Counted from the first letter of the stretch, positions 7,719 to 16,234 are shown. The stretch: DNA of 64,000 nt from Cryobacterium sinapicolor (GCF_004403465.1 NZ_SOGQ01000015.1:1-64000), one strand, 5' to 3'. The notes: generated by a model from the letters alone, not told the origin. Program-made: numbers and translations.

Positions 7719-9425
7719 TTGACTGATGAAGGCCGTCTGCTCGCTGGTCGTTACCGGGTGGGCGCTCTCCTCGGGCGTGGCGGCATGTCCGATGTGCACA
7801 TCGGCACGGATTCACGGCTCGGCCGCACGGTCGCGATCAAGCTGCTCAAGTCATCGCTCGCAGCCGACCCGGCCTTCCGCACCCGCTTCCGCCAGGAGGC
7901 GCAGGCGGCCGCCCGCATGGCTCACCCCACCATCGTGCGCGTCTTCGACGCGGGCGAGGAGTCCGTCTCCGAGGGCGGCCACGAGTCCCAGATTCCGTTC
8001 ATCGTGATGGAATACGTCGACGGGCGTCTGCTCAAAGACATCATCAGCGAGGGCCCGGTGCAGGCCGACGAGGCCGTGCGCATCATCGACGGCGTTCTGA
8101 CCGCCCTCGAATACTCACACCGGGCGGGCGTCGTGCACCGCGACATCAAGCCGGGCAACATTATGATCACCAAGACCGGCCAGGTCAAGGTGATGGACTT
8201 CGGCATCGCCCGGGCCATCTCCGACTCCTCGACGACCGTGGCGCAGACCACGGCCATCCTCGGCACGGCCTCCTACTTCTCCCCCGAGCAGGCCAAGGGC
8301 GAATCAGTGGATGCCCGCACCGACCTGTACTCCACGGGCGTTGTCCTGTTCGAGATGCTCGCCGGGCGCCCGCCGTTCCGCGGCGACTCGGCCGTTGCCG
8401 TCGCCTATCAGCACGTCAGCGAGTCCCCGGTCAAACCGAGCTCGATCAACTCCAAGGTGTCCCCCGCCCTCGATGCCGTCGTGCTGCACTCCCTGGCGAA
8501 AGACCGCTTCGATCGATACCAGAGCGCCGTCGAGTTCCGTGGCGACGTCGACTTGGCCGGGTCAGGGCAGATTCCGAACTATCAGGCGGTCGATGATTCC
8601 AGCGCCGGGCTGTTCGCGGCTCCCCAGCCGGCGGTATCCGGGTCCGAGCTTGCACTCAAGCAGCTCACCGAGGACGAGACAATGGTTCGCACGCAGCGTC
8701 GCCCACCCGTGATCTGGATCTGGGCCGGCATCCTCAGCGTCGTCGTCATCGTGCTCTCCGTCATGATCTGGGCCTTCAGCCTCACCCCGAGCAGTGATCT
8801 GCCCGACAATTCCCGCCGGGTGCCGTCGGTCACCGGATTCAGCTATGAGAACGCACAGAATTCACTCCTGGACCAGGACCTCGCCGCGATCCGCGCCGAG
8901 GAGGCCAGCGCCACTGTACCCAAGGACCAGGTGATCCGCACAGATCCGCCGGCGGGCACAATCGCCCAGCCGACCGACCTGATCGAGGTCTACGTCTCCA
9001 CCGGCGCGCAGCCGGTCGACGTTCCGGATGTCACGAACCTGCCTCTCGCCGACGCCCAGACCGCGGTCTCGGACCTCGGCCTCACCCCGGGGTCCGTCAC
9101 GCGGGAGAACTCCCCCACCATCGCCGCCGGTCTGGTGCTCCGTACCGACCCGGCCGCCGCGACGACGGAGAAGACCGGCGTCACAGTGAACTTCATCGTC
9201 TCCAGCGGACTCGTCCCCCTCCCCGACCTTGAGGGTCAGCTCCTGAACGCGGCAATCGACATGCTCGCCGCTGCCGACGTGCAGCTGTTCCCCGTGCCCA
9301 CGCCCGATGACACCTGTCCCCAGCAGGACGGCCAGCCGGTGACCCAGCAGTCCCTGGCTCCGGGCGACGTGCCCCAGAAGTCCGAGGTCACGCTGGTCTA
9401 CTGCACCGGCCCGGCTGCCGACTGA
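7719..9425 (+). CDS. pknB: PknB Ser/Thr kinase with three PASTA domains
   Basis: A 568-residue transmembrane kinase that senses muropeptide or lipid II fragments and controls wall growth. The kinase domain (about 11-275) has G-R-G-G-M, Lys41, HRD-x-KPGN (140-147) and DFG (160-162). The membrane helix is near 331-353. Three PASTA units follow at about 367-430, 431-497 and 498-564. Mycobacterial PknB carries four, so one appears to be absent. The start is TTG with GGGAG eight bases upstream. It is the last gene of the operon and no clear terminator was seen after it. Confidence 0.94.
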   Translation: MTDEGRLLAGRYRVGALLGRGGMSDVHIGTDSRLGRTVAIKLLKSSLAADPAFRTRFRQEAQAAARMAHPTIVRVFDAGEESVSEGGHESQIPFIVMEYVDGRLLKDIISEGPVQADEAVRIIDGVLTALEYSHRAGVVHRDIKPGNIMITKTGQVKVMDFGIARAISDSSTTVAQTTAILGTASYFSPEQAKGESVDARTDLYSTGVVLFEMLAGRPPFRGDSAVAVAYQHVSESPVKPSSINSKVSPALDAVVLHSLAKDRFDRYQSAVEFRGDVDLAGSGQIPNYQAVDDSSAGLFAAPQPAVSGSELALKQLTEDETMVRTQRRPPVIWIWAGILSVVVIVLSVMIWAFSLTPSSDLPDNSRRVPSVTGFSYENAQNSLLDQDLAAIRAEEASATVPKDQVIRTDPPAGTIAQPTDLIEVYVSTGAQPVDVPDVTNLPLADAQTAVSDLGLTPGSVTRENSPTIAAGLVLRTDPAAATTEKTGVTVNFIVSSGLVPLPDLEGQLLNAAIDMLAAADVQLFPVPTPDDTCPQQDGQPVTQQSLAPGDVPQKSEVTLVYCTGPAAD

Positions 9426-9460
9426 GACCCCGCCCTACGGCTCAGGGCCAAGCCCACAGC

Positions 9461-10099
9461 TCAGCTCAGCTTGAGCATGGGAGTGAGGCTCTTGGCCGTC
9501 TCCGGTGCGCCAGGCAGCCCGGCCAGCACCAACCAGTTCGCCACCATCAGGTAGCCGCCCTCGGTCAGCACCGACTCGGGGTGGAATTGCACACCCAGAA
9601 TGGGTGCGCTCACGTGCCGAAGCCCCATGATCACTCCGCCCCGTGTGCGCGAGGTGACGATCAGGTCGCTCGGCACGGTACCGTCCACGACCGCAAGCGA
9701 GTGGTACCGCGTGGCCGTGAACGGCTGCGGCACGCCGGCGTAGAAGTCGCTGCCATCGTGAGTGATCACGCTGGTCTTGCCGTGCATGAGTTCCTCGGCG
9801 TTGGTGACCGTGCCGCCGAAGGCTTCCGCGATCGCCTGGTGCCCCAGGCAGACGCCGAACAGAGGCAGCCCGGATTCGAGGGCGGCCCGCACGATCGGAA
9901 TGGAGACGCCTGCATCGGACGGTTTGCCGGGGCCGGGCGAGATGAGCACGCCGTCGAATTCCGCGATGCGGTCCGCGGCTTCCTCCGGCTCGAAGGCGTC
10001 GTTACGCAGCACGACCGTTTCGGCGCCGAGTTCCATCAGGTAGCCGTTGAGCGTGTAGACGAAACTGTCGTAGTTATCGATGACGAGGATACGGGTCAT
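9461..10099 (-). CDS. pabA: Glutamine amidotransferase subunit (PabA/TrpG type)
   Basis: A 212-residue class I glutamine amidotransferase that would hand ammonia to an aminodeoxychorismate or anthranilate synthase partner not present in the window. The nucleophile Cys lies in G-V-C-L-G-H-Q and the catalytic His-Glu pair in F-H-P-E-S. The start chosen is the ATG before T-R-I-L-V-I-D-N-Y-D, preceded by GGTGGGAAG. A longer upstream reading is a frame shadow of the next gene. This location next to pknB is conserved in actinobacteria, where the gene is called trpG or pabA. Sequence alone does not decide between folate and tryptophan. Confidence 0.88.
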   Translation of the reverse strand: MTRILVIDNYDSFVYTLNGYLMELGAETVVLRNDAFEPEEAADRIAEFDGVLISPGPGKPSDAGVSIPIVRAALESGLPLFGVCLGHQAIAEAFGGTVTNAEELMHGKTSVITHDGSDFYAGVPQPFTATRYHSLAVVDGTVPSDLIVTSRTRGGVIMGLRHVSAPILGVQFHPESVLTEGGYLMVANWLVLAGLPGAPETAKSLTPMLKLS

Positions 10100-10257
10100 G
10101 GGCTTCCCACCGTGACTTCCTGATTGTTGACAATGGCATCCACCCATGGGAACACCCAGGTGGCAAGCGTGAACAGCACGACGGCGATCAACAGGAACAC
10201 CAGCACGACCCGGAGCCAGATCGGTCCGGGTAGAATCCGCCAGAGAGCAGCGTACAT
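10096..10257 (-). CDS. Small single-pass membrane peptide (53 aa)
   Basis: A 53-residue protein starting at ATG 10257 behind a strong AGGAGGCT site. It begins M-Y-A-A-L-W-R-I-L-P-G-P, has one hydrophobic helix (about residues 14-36) and a W-V-F-P-W-V-D segment, and ends in V-T-V-G-S-P. Its TGA overlaps the pabA ATG by four bases and its ribosome site abuts the sortase stop, so sortase, peptide and pabA look like one operon. I recall similar short proteins beside sortases in Microbacteriaceae, but no function. The strong ribosome site and coupling make it a real gene. Confidence 0.75.
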   Translation of the reverse strand: MYAALWRILPGPIWLRVVLVFLLIAVVLFTLATWVFPWVDAIVNNQEVTVGSP

Positions 10258-10266
10258 CCGAGCCTC

Positions 10267-11094
10267 CTAGCCCTGAGCCTGAGCGTTGATGACGGCCGCG
10301 ACTTCGGCCGGTGGGCCGGCGGATGTCGGCTGCCACGCCTCGAGCACACCGTACGCGATGATGCGCTCGGCCGTGGACAGCAGGGGGTTGCAGCTGGTGA
10401 GGGTGATGAACCTGTCCACAGGCGCGGCGTCCGGATCGTGCGGCACCGGCGCGAGTACGGCGACCTCGGTCGGTGCGACGTACTCGAGGTCGCGGAACCG
10501 GTAGGTGTAGTAGCCGTCGGCGGTCTGAACGTAGATCGCGTCGCCCAGCCGCAGTTCATTGATCAGGTGCATGCCGCCGCCGTTGGCACTGCGGTGCGCA
10601 GCCACGGCGAAGTTGCCGACCTCACCGGGCATCTGGGTGCCGGGGTAGTGGCCGACTCCGAGCCGGGAGCTGCTGAGCACGTCGTTGCCGATACCCTCGG
10701 CGATGGACCGGTGATAGTCCGTCCCGAATCGCGGCACGTAGAGCACGGCGAAGGATTTGGCGTTGGAGGGTGCCTCACCGACGACCGGCTCGCCGAAGTC
10801 GACCGGGGCCGATTTCGACGGCTCGGTGGCCGCCGGGGCCGCCGGGGCCTGATCGCGGCTGGAGCGGTCCTCGTCGATCCAGGTCTGGCTGATCTCTGCC
10901 GCCGCCTCGGACTGCTGACCGGCCATGACCATGTCATTCCACCAGAGTTGCCAGACCAGAAAGGCGAGCACGAGGACTCCGGCGGTGATGAGCAACTCAC
11001 CGAAGACCCCCACGACACTGACCCGCGGACGCCGCCGGCGGCGGAGAGCGCGGCGGGTCGCCCCTGCGGGAGGCTGATCTGCTCGCTCGGACAT
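10267..11094 (-). CDS. Class E sortase
   Basis: A 275-residue membrane-anchored transpeptidase. A basic N-terminus is followed by a membrane helix (27-50), a linker and the sortase beta-barrel. The catalytic residues are visible: His167 in A-A-H-R, Cys235 in T-L-T-S-C-N-P and Arg244 in E-R-I-I. Class E sortases join secreted proteins with LAXTG-type signals to the actinobacterial wall. No substrate with such a signal is encoded nearby. It is the first gene of the minus-strand run with the 53-residue peptide and pabA, and it is divergent from crgA. Confidence 0.9.
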   Translation of the reverse strand: MSERADQPPAGATRRALRRRRRPRVSVVGVFGELLITAGVLVLAFLVWQLWWNDMVMAGQQSEAAAEISQTWIDEDRSSRDQAPAAPAATEPSKSAPVDFGEPVVGEAPSNAKSFAVLYVPRFGTDYHRSIAEGIGNDVLSSSRLGVGHYPGTQMPGEVGNFAVAAHRSANGGGMHLINELRLGDAIYVQTADGYYTYRFRDLEYVAPTEVAVLAPVPHDPDAAPVDRFITLTSCNPLLSTAERIIAYGVLEAWQPTSAGPPAEVAAVINAQAQG

Positions 11095-11177
11095 GGTGTC
11101 GATTCTAATCGGGGAGGTGCGTCGCCTCTGCCGGGCGCCTGCCGATAGATCCAGCCAATGACGCTAGAATCGCAGGC

Positions 11178-11423
11178 ATGTCACGCTCGAATCCCCGCAG
11201 CAAGCCCGCCCGCACCGAGGTCGCCCGCTCCGGCGAGGCCGGGCCGAACGCCGTGTGGTTCAAACCGGTGATGTTCGGTTTCATGCTGATCGGGCTGGCC
11301 TGGATCATCGTCTTCTACGTGAGCCAGGGAACGCTGCCCGTCGCCGGCTTCGGTTCGTGGAACATCCTGGTCGGCTTCGGGATCGCCTTCGTGGGCTTCC
11401 TGATGACCACCCGCTGGCGCTGA
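11178..11423 (+). CDS. crgA: CrgA cell-division membrane protein
   Basis: An 81-residue protein with a basic, disordered N-terminus and two membrane helices (about 31-49 and 62-77) ending in T-T-R-W-R, the standard CrgA/UPF0233 architecture. CrgA interacts with FtsZ, FtsQ, FtsI and CwsA and helps assemble the septal and polar wall machinery. It is divergently transcribed from the sortase gene, and its place near pknB and pabA is conserved in actinobacteria. Confidence 0.92.
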   Translation: MSRSNPRSKPARTEVARSGEAGPNAVWFKPVMFGFMLIGLAWIIVFYVSQGTLPVAGFGSWNILVGFGIAFVGFLMTTRWR

Positions 11424-11461
11424 TCCGGCCCCGGTCCAGGCCCGTCCCACTCCCCCACGCC

Positions 11462-11489
11462 GGGATAATGACAACGGTGTAATTATCCC
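11462..11489. promoter_or_regulatory. Inverted repeat upstream of dps, possible operator
   Basis: GGGATAAT at 11462-11469 and ATTATCCC at 11482-11489 are perfect 8-bp arms around 12 bases, with centres 20 bases apart (two helical turns), as expected for a dimeric regulator. The second arm overlaps the first DnaA-box-like site. The regulator is unknown. Confidence 0.4.
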
Positions 11490-11512
11490 CATGTGGACAA
11501 ACCTGTGGATAA
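11483..11512. promoter_or_regulatory. Three adjacent DnaA-box-like sequences before dps
   Basis: TTATCCCCA (11483-11491, one mismatch), TGTGGACAA (11492-11500, which is TTGTCCACA on the minus strand, an actinobacterial box form) and TGTGGATAA (11504-11512, exact TTATCCACA on the minus strand) lie within 30 bases. They sit between crgA and dps, about 150 bases before the dps start. Confidence 0.55.
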
Positions 11513-11661
11513 CTTCTCGGCCGGCAACCGTGGCAACTCGTTGAATCCAGGCTCGGCAACCCGCTAGACGCACCTGATAGGGTGCTGTCTGAAACCAAGC
11601 GGGGGCACCGGCCGAGACGCGGCCGAGATGTGTTTCCGCCGTGTGAGAAGAGGCGTAACGC

Positions 11662-12156
11662 ATGAAGGCATCAGCAGAACTGGGCTCCAACCTCCAGTCC
11701 GTCCTCGTCGATCTGATCGAGCTGCACGTGCAGGGCAAGCAGGCGCACTGGAGCGTCGTGGGCAAGAACTTCCGCGACCTGCACCTGCAGCTCGACGAGA
11801 TCATCGATGACGCCCGGCTGTTCTCCGACGTGTTGGCGGAGCGGATGCGCGCCCTTGATTCCCTTCCGGACGGCCGAAGCGAGACCGTGACCGCAACCAC
11901 CCACCTCCCCAAGTTCCCGGACGGAGAGGTCGACACCACGGAGACCGTCGACCTGGTCACCGTCCGCCTCAACGCGACCGTGGACAACATCCGTGCCGTG
12001 CACGACGCGGTCGACGAGGAGGACCCGACGAGCGCCGACCTCCTGCACGGCTTCATCGAGAAGCTGGAGCAGTACGCGTGGATGGTCAGCGCCGAGAACC
12101 GTACCCCGCGCAAGCCCACGGCCAAGGCCCCGACCAAGCCCGTCGGCAAGGCTTGA
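11662..12156 (+). CDS. dps: Dps family ferritin-like DNA-protection protein
   Basis: A 164-residue protein that assembles into a 12-subunit cage, oxidises ferrous iron with hydrogen peroxide and shields DNA. The inter-subunit ferroxidase residues are recognisable in H-V-Q-G-K-Q-A-H-W (His) and D-E-I-I-D-D-A-R (Asp/Glu). The C-terminal tail (about 147-164) is Lys/Pro/Ala-rich (P-R-K-P-T-A-K-A-P-T-K-P), a likely DNA-binding extension. The ATG at 11662 gives the normal family length. The gene stands alone behind a 238-base region with an inverted repeat and DnaA-box-like sites. Confidence 0.92.
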   Translation: MKASAELGSNLQSVLVDLIELHVQGKQAHWSVVGKNFRDLHLQLDEIIDDARLFSDVLAERMRALDSLPDGRSETVTATTHLPKFPDGEVDTTETVDLVTVRLNATVDNIRAVHDAVDEEDPTSADLLHGFIEKLEQYAWMVSAENRTPRKPTAKAPTKPVGKA

Positions 12157-12232
12157 GCCGGAAGCTTCGACCCCTCTTCCACCATCCGCTGAGCGAGCCC
12201 TGGCCTTGTCGCCACCAAACCAGGAGGTTGAT

Positions 12233-13309
12233 GTGACGCGAACCGAGGGTTCGGAGCCGGTCTGGCTGACTGTGCCCGGCAACCGCCCGGCGGAGGTCGG
12301 TCTGGATGACGTCGCAACGGCCGCCTACGCCGTGAACGGAGACGCCGGGCGAGCTCTGGAACTTTCCCGCGCGCTCGGCGGCTCCGTTCCCCGGCCGGGA
12401 TCAGGGCAGACGCTCCGGCTGTTCGAAACCCTGGCGTCCCTGGCCGCCGCGGACCTCACGGCGGCACGGGTGGCCGAGGCGCACCTGGACGCCCTCGCCA
12501 TCCTCGACCAGGCCGGACTGGATCCGGCCGGGCTCGTCCCGGTCGACGGCGCCGAATCGAGCTGGGGTGTCTTCGCCGCCGAAGCCGCGAAGGTCCGTCT
12601 CAACGCGAAACCGGCCGGCGGCGGAGAATGGCGGCTCGACGGCACGAAACCCTGGTGCTCGCTCGCCGGCTCACTCAGCCACGCCCTGGTCACGGCGCAC
12701 ACCTCGGCCACCACTCGACGGCTGTTCGTGGTCGACCTGACCGACCCCGGGATCACCGCGCGTACGGACGAGTGGGTGGGCCGAGGTCTCCCGGCCGTAC
12801 CGAGCGGACCGGTCGATTTTCTGGACGCGGTGGCCCGGCCGGTCGGCGACGACGGCTGGTACCTCCACCGACCGGGCTTCGCCTGGGGCGGGATCGGTGT
12901 CGCGGCCTGCTGGTGGGGTGGCGCCATCGGCCTGGCCAGGGGGGTCTGGGCGTCCGTGCTCGACCGCGAGCCCGATCAGATCGCGCTCGCTCACCTGGGT
13001 GCCCTTGACCTCGCGCTGACCTCGGCCGGGACCTCCCTGGCTGCCGCCGCCGCGGCGATCGACGCCGGTGACGCCGTCGGCGAGGAAGGCGCACTCCTCG
13101 CGGCGCGGGTGCGCGGCCAGGTCGCGCGCACGGTCGACGAGGTGATCAGGCGCACGGGCCACGCGCTCGGCCCCGCCCCGCTCGCCTTCGACGCCCGGCA
13201 CGCCGCGCGTGTCTCCGATCTGCAGCTCTACGTTCGTCAACACCACGCCGAACGGGACGACGCGGCACTCGGCCGCCGACTGCGCGAGACGGGTGTGTCC
13301 CCGTGGTGA
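12233..13309 (+). CDS. Acyl-CoA dehydrogenase-like flavoprotein
   Basis: A 358-residue protein with the order of an acyl-CoA dehydrogenase: an N-terminal helical part, a middle beta domain (W-G-V-F near 110, L-D-G-T-K-P-W-C near 135) and a C-terminal helical bundle ending in R-Q-H-H-A-E-R-D. The GTG start was chosen because AGGAGG lies five bases upstream. A longer upstream reading would run out of frame through dps. The usual catalytic Glu could not be placed, so it may use an atypical residue or act on an unusual carrier-bound acyl group. It overlaps the next gene by seven bases and begins a three-gene cassette. Confidence 0.78.
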   Translation: MTRTEGSEPVWLTVPGNRPAEVGLDDVATAAYAVNGDAGRALELSRALGGSVPRPGSGQTLRLFETLASLAAADLTAARVAEAHLDALAILDQAGLDPAGLVPVDGAESSWGVFAAEAAKVRLNAKPAGGGEWRLDGTKPWCSLAGSLSHALVTAHTSATTRRLFVVDLTDPGITARTDEWVGRGLPAVPSGPVDFLDAVARPVGDDGWYLHRPGFAWGGIGVAACWWGGAIGLARGVWASVLDREPDQIALAHLGALDLALTSAGTSLAAAAAAIDAGDAVGEEGALLAARVRGQVARTVDEVIRRTGHALGPAPLAFDARHAARVSDLQLYVRQHHAERDDAALGRRLRETGVSPW

Positions 13310-14679
13310 GTTTCGCCCACACGGATGACGGCACGGCCGAGAACGTGTGGGCGGTGGCGCATCGCTCGCCGGAGCTGCCCGCGCAGCCACTGCGCATCGG
13401 CGACATGCGCCGGCTCATCGTGGTCGCCGCTCACCCCGACGACGAGACGCTCGGAGCCGGCGGGCTGATCGCCCGGGCGGGGCGGGCCGGCGTTCCGGTG
13501 ACGGTGGTGGTGCTCACCAACGGCGAAGCCTCCCATCCCGCGTCCAGTACCCACGACCCCGAGCGGCTCGCGGCACTGCGCCGGATCGAGGTGTCCGCTG
13601 CCGTCGCCGCACTGGCGCCCGAGGCACTGGTGCGCCTGGTCGATCTCCCCGACGGGGCCCTCACCGAACGCCTGGCGGAGGCGTCCCGGGCGATTTCCGC
13701 CGAGATCGGGCCCGGCGGGCCGGGAACCTGGTTGGTTGCCCCCTGGAGCCGCGACGGCCATCCGGACCATGCGGCCGCGGCCGCGGCAGCCCGCCAGGCT
13801 TCCCTCATCGGAGGTGTCAGCCGCTTCGAATACCCGATCTGGGCCTGGCACTGGTCCACGCCCGCGGACCCGATCTGGTCGGACGGCGCGCTGCGCACCC
13901 TGGACCTGACACCCGAAGACTGGCTGCGCAAAGCCCAGGCGATGGCCCTGCACCGCAGCCAGGTGCAGCCGCTCTCCGGCCTGCCCGGCGACGAAGCGAT
14001 CATCCAGGCGAGCTTCGGTGCGCACTTCGAACGCGGGCACGAGACCTTCATCGAGATCGAGACGGAGACGACATCGAGCCTGGCCGGGGACTTCTTCGAG
14101 GAGTTCTACGCCGGCAACCGTGATCCCTGGGGATTCGAGACCCGGTGGTACGAGGAGCGCAAGCGATCCCAGACCCTGGCGGCGCTGCCTCGCCAACGCT
14201 TCGGGGCGGCGCTGGAACTGGGCTGCTCGATCGGGGTGCTGACGGCTGGTCTGGCCGACCGGTGCGACACTGTCGTCGCCGTTGACATCGCCGAGCAACC
14301 GCTCCTGGTGGCCCGCGCCCGGCTGGCCGATCACCCCGGCGTCACCTTCGCCCGACTCACCCTGCCCGCCGAATGGCCGGACGGCTCCTTCGACCTGATC
14401 GTGATCTCCGAGGTCGGCTACTACTTCTCTGCGGCGGAATTGCGCACGGTGCTCGCGCGATGCCGCGACAGCCTGGCCGCGGGCGGTGTGATTGTGGCCT
14501 GCCATTGGCGGCATCCCGTATCGGAGTATCCATTGACCGGCGACCAGGTGCACGCGGAGATCGGCGGGCTGGCCGGGTTCGAGTGCACGGTGGAGCATCG
14601 GGAAAGGGATTTCCTGCTCGAGGTGTTCGAGGCCGCGCCGGCTCAGTCGGTCGCTCAGCGTGAAGGCCTCGTGCCGTGA
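13303..14679 (+). CDS. PIG-L deacetylase fused to a NodS-like SAM methyltransferase
   Basis: A 458-residue bifunctional protein. Residues of about 36-250 form a PIG-L/LmbE zinc deacetylase with A-H-P-D-D-E (43-48) and D-G-H-P-D-H (151-156). Residues of about 262-450 form a class I methyltransferase with D-P-W-G-F-E-T-R-W-Y before the SAM loop E-L-G-C-S-I-G (305-311), as in the NodS family. The predicted chemistry is N-deacetylation of an amino sugar followed by methylation, perhaps of the freed amine. The start is GTG (13303 or 13306) inside the dehydrogenase stop, and the end overlaps the glycosyltransferase by four bases. The substrate is unknown. Confidence 0.85.
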   Translation: MVSFAHTDDGTAENVWAVAHRSPELPAQPLRIGDMRRLIVVAAHPDDETLGAGGLIARAGRAGVPVTVVVLTNGEASHPASSTHDPERLAALRRIEVSAAVAALAPEALVRLVDLPDGALTERLAEASRAISAEIGPGGPGTWLVAPWSRDGHPDHAAAAAAARQASLIGGVSRFEYPIWAWHWSTPADPIWSDGALRTLDLTPEDWLRKAQAMALHRSQVQPLSGLPGDEAIIQASFGAHFERGHETFIEIETETTSSLAGDFFEEFYAGNRDPWGFETRWYEERKRSQTLAALPRQRFGAALELGCSIGVLTAGLADRCDTVVAVDIAEQPLLVARARLADHPGVTFARLTLPAEWPDGSFDLIVISEVGYYFSAAELRTVLARCRDSLAAGGVIVACHWRHPVSEYPLTGDQVHAEIGGLAGFECTVEHRERDFLLEVFEAAPAQSVAQREGLVP

Positions 14680-15395
14680 CCGGGCCAGGCGGGGTCGACC
14701 GGGTCATCGTCGTGGTCCCGGCCCGCAATGAGGAGGAGCTTCTCCCGAGATGTCTGTCGGCGCTGGCCGTGGCCGTCGGGGAAGTCGGCGGCGTGGCCGT
14801 CCAGGTGCCGCCCGTCATCGACGTCGTGATCGTACTCGACCGGTGCAGTGACGGCACGGCCGACGTCGCCTCGGGCTGGCCGATGTTCGCGAGCATCAGC
14901 ACGAACGGCGGGGCCGTCGGTGTTGCCCGCCGCGCCGGGGTGCGGCACCTGCTGCCATCGTCGGACCAGTTCACCTCGGCGACCTGGATCGCTTCCACGG
15001 ATGCCGATTCCGCCGTGCCCCCCAACTGGCTATCCGCGCAACTCGCTTTCGCCCGCAACTCCGTCGATCTCGTGCTGGGAACCGTGGTCCCCGACGACGG
15101 GTTGTCCGACGGAGTCAGGCAACGGTGGGACGCCCAGCACCGACTGGTCGAGGGGCACACCCATATTCACGGTGCGAACCTCGGAGTGCGCGCGAACCGG
15201 TATCTGCAGGCCGGAGGATTCGCCCGCGTCGACGAGCACGAGGATGTGCGCCTGGTTTCGGCCCTACGCGATCTCAGGGTGAGCGAGATCCGCACCGAGC
15301 TGATCCCCGTGCTCACCTCCGGTCGTCTTGCCGGGCGTACTCCGGCGGGCTTTGCCGGCTATCTGCGCGAGCAGGAGGCCGAGGCGCTTCCCTAG
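14676..15395 (+). CDS. Family 2 glycosyltransferase
   Basis: A 239-residue soluble GT-A enzyme. It starts with the nucleotide-sugar fold I-V-V-V-P-A-R-N-E-E (11-20), has the metal-binding D-A-D (109-111) and an acceptor-side H-G-A-N-L-G segment. There are no membrane helices. The GTG start overlaps the upstream stop (GTGA), so all three cassette genes are translationally coupled. The donor and acceptor sugars cannot be read from the sequence. Its TAG shares the palindrome CTAG with the stop of the convergent rhomboid gene. Confidence 0.85.
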   Translation: MTGPGGVDRVIVVVPARNEEELLPRCLSALAVAVGEVGGVAVQVPPVIDVVIVLDRCSDGTADVASGWPMFASISTNGGAVGVARRAGVRHLLPSSDQFTSATWIASTDADSAVPPNWLSAQLAFARNSVDLVLGTVVPDDGLSDGVRQRWDAQHRLVEGHTHIHGANLGVRANRYLQAGGFARVDEHEDVRLVSALRDLRVSEIRTELIPVLTSGRLAGRTPAGFAGYLREQEAEALP

Positions 15396-16222
15396 GTCAG
15401 GAACATCGCCCCGCTGAGGACCACCAGCAACGCCCCGAAGGCAGTGATCAGGGTGGTTTGCAGTCGCTGTTGCTTGATACGGCGGGTCTGCACGAAGATC
15501 AGGCCGATCACCGCCCCGGCGACCAGACCGCCCACGTGCGCCTGCCAGGCCACGTTCAGCCCCGGCAGGAAGCCGATCACCAGGTTGATGCCCACCAGGA
15601 TCAGAAGCTGGGTCGCATTGCCGCCCAGGCGCCTCTGGATGACCAGGAACGCGCCCATCAGACCGAAGATTGCGCCGGAGGCACCGACCACGGGGATCCG
15701 AGGGTCGGACAGGAACAGGACGCCCAGGGAGCCGGCGAGACCGCTCAGCAGATAGAGGGCGAGGAAACGGCCACGGCCGAGTATCCCCTCCAGGATCTGC
15801 CCGAAGATCCAGAGCGTGTACATGTTCAGCAGCACGTGGAAGATGGAGCCGTGCACGAGCACGCTCGTCAGCATGCGCCAGGGCTCGAAGCTCCCGGGAT
15901 AGGAGTAGACGCCCGCGTACCAAAGCACGCTGGTGAAACCGTCCCCCAGAACGAACTGCAGCAGGTAGACCGCCAACGTGACGGCGACGATCGCCGTGGT
16001 CACCGGATGGGAGCTGTTCTTCAGCCGGGTCAGGACGGCCGGCTTGGTGCGCGGGGCATTCTTCCGCTGCTCGTTCATGCACTCGGGGCAGATCACGCCG
16101 ACGGCACCCTGCGTCTGGCAGTCCGGGCAGATCGTGCGGCCGCAGCGCTGGCAGAGGATGAAGCTCTGCCTGCCCGGATGCCGGTAGCAGAAGTTAGCGG
16201 CAGTTCCGGGCAGGTCTGTCAT
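15392..16222 (-). CDS. Rhomboid intramembrane serine protease with zinc ribbon
   Basis: A 276-residue membrane protease. Residues 12-48 hold a cytosolic zinc-binding segment (Cys12, His15, Cys24, Cys27, Cys32, Cys35, Cys45, Cys48). The rhomboid core follows, with a basic linker, six or more helices, the nucleophile Ser182 in G-A-S-G-A and His229 in A-H-V-G-G. Rhomboids cut transmembrane segments, but the substrate is unknown. It lies 12 bases after the cyclophilin gene on the same strand. This pairing is common in actinobacteria, and the two are likely co-transcribed. Confidence 0.9.
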   Translation of the reverse strand: MTDLPGTAANFCYRHPGRQSFILCQRCGRTICPDCQTQGAVGVICPECMNEQRKNAPRTKPAVLTRLKNSSHPVTTAIVAVTLAVYLLQFVLGDGFTSVLWYAGVYSYPGSFEPWRMLTSVLVHGSIFHVLLNMYTLWIFGQILEGILGRGRFLALYLLSGLAGSLGVLFLSDPRIPVVGASGAIFGLMGAFLVIQRRLGGNATQLLILVGINLVIGFLPGLNVAWQAHVGGLVAGAVIGLIFVQTRRIKQQRLQTTLITAFGALLVVLSGAMFLT

Positions 16223-16234
16223 CAGAAACGGAGC

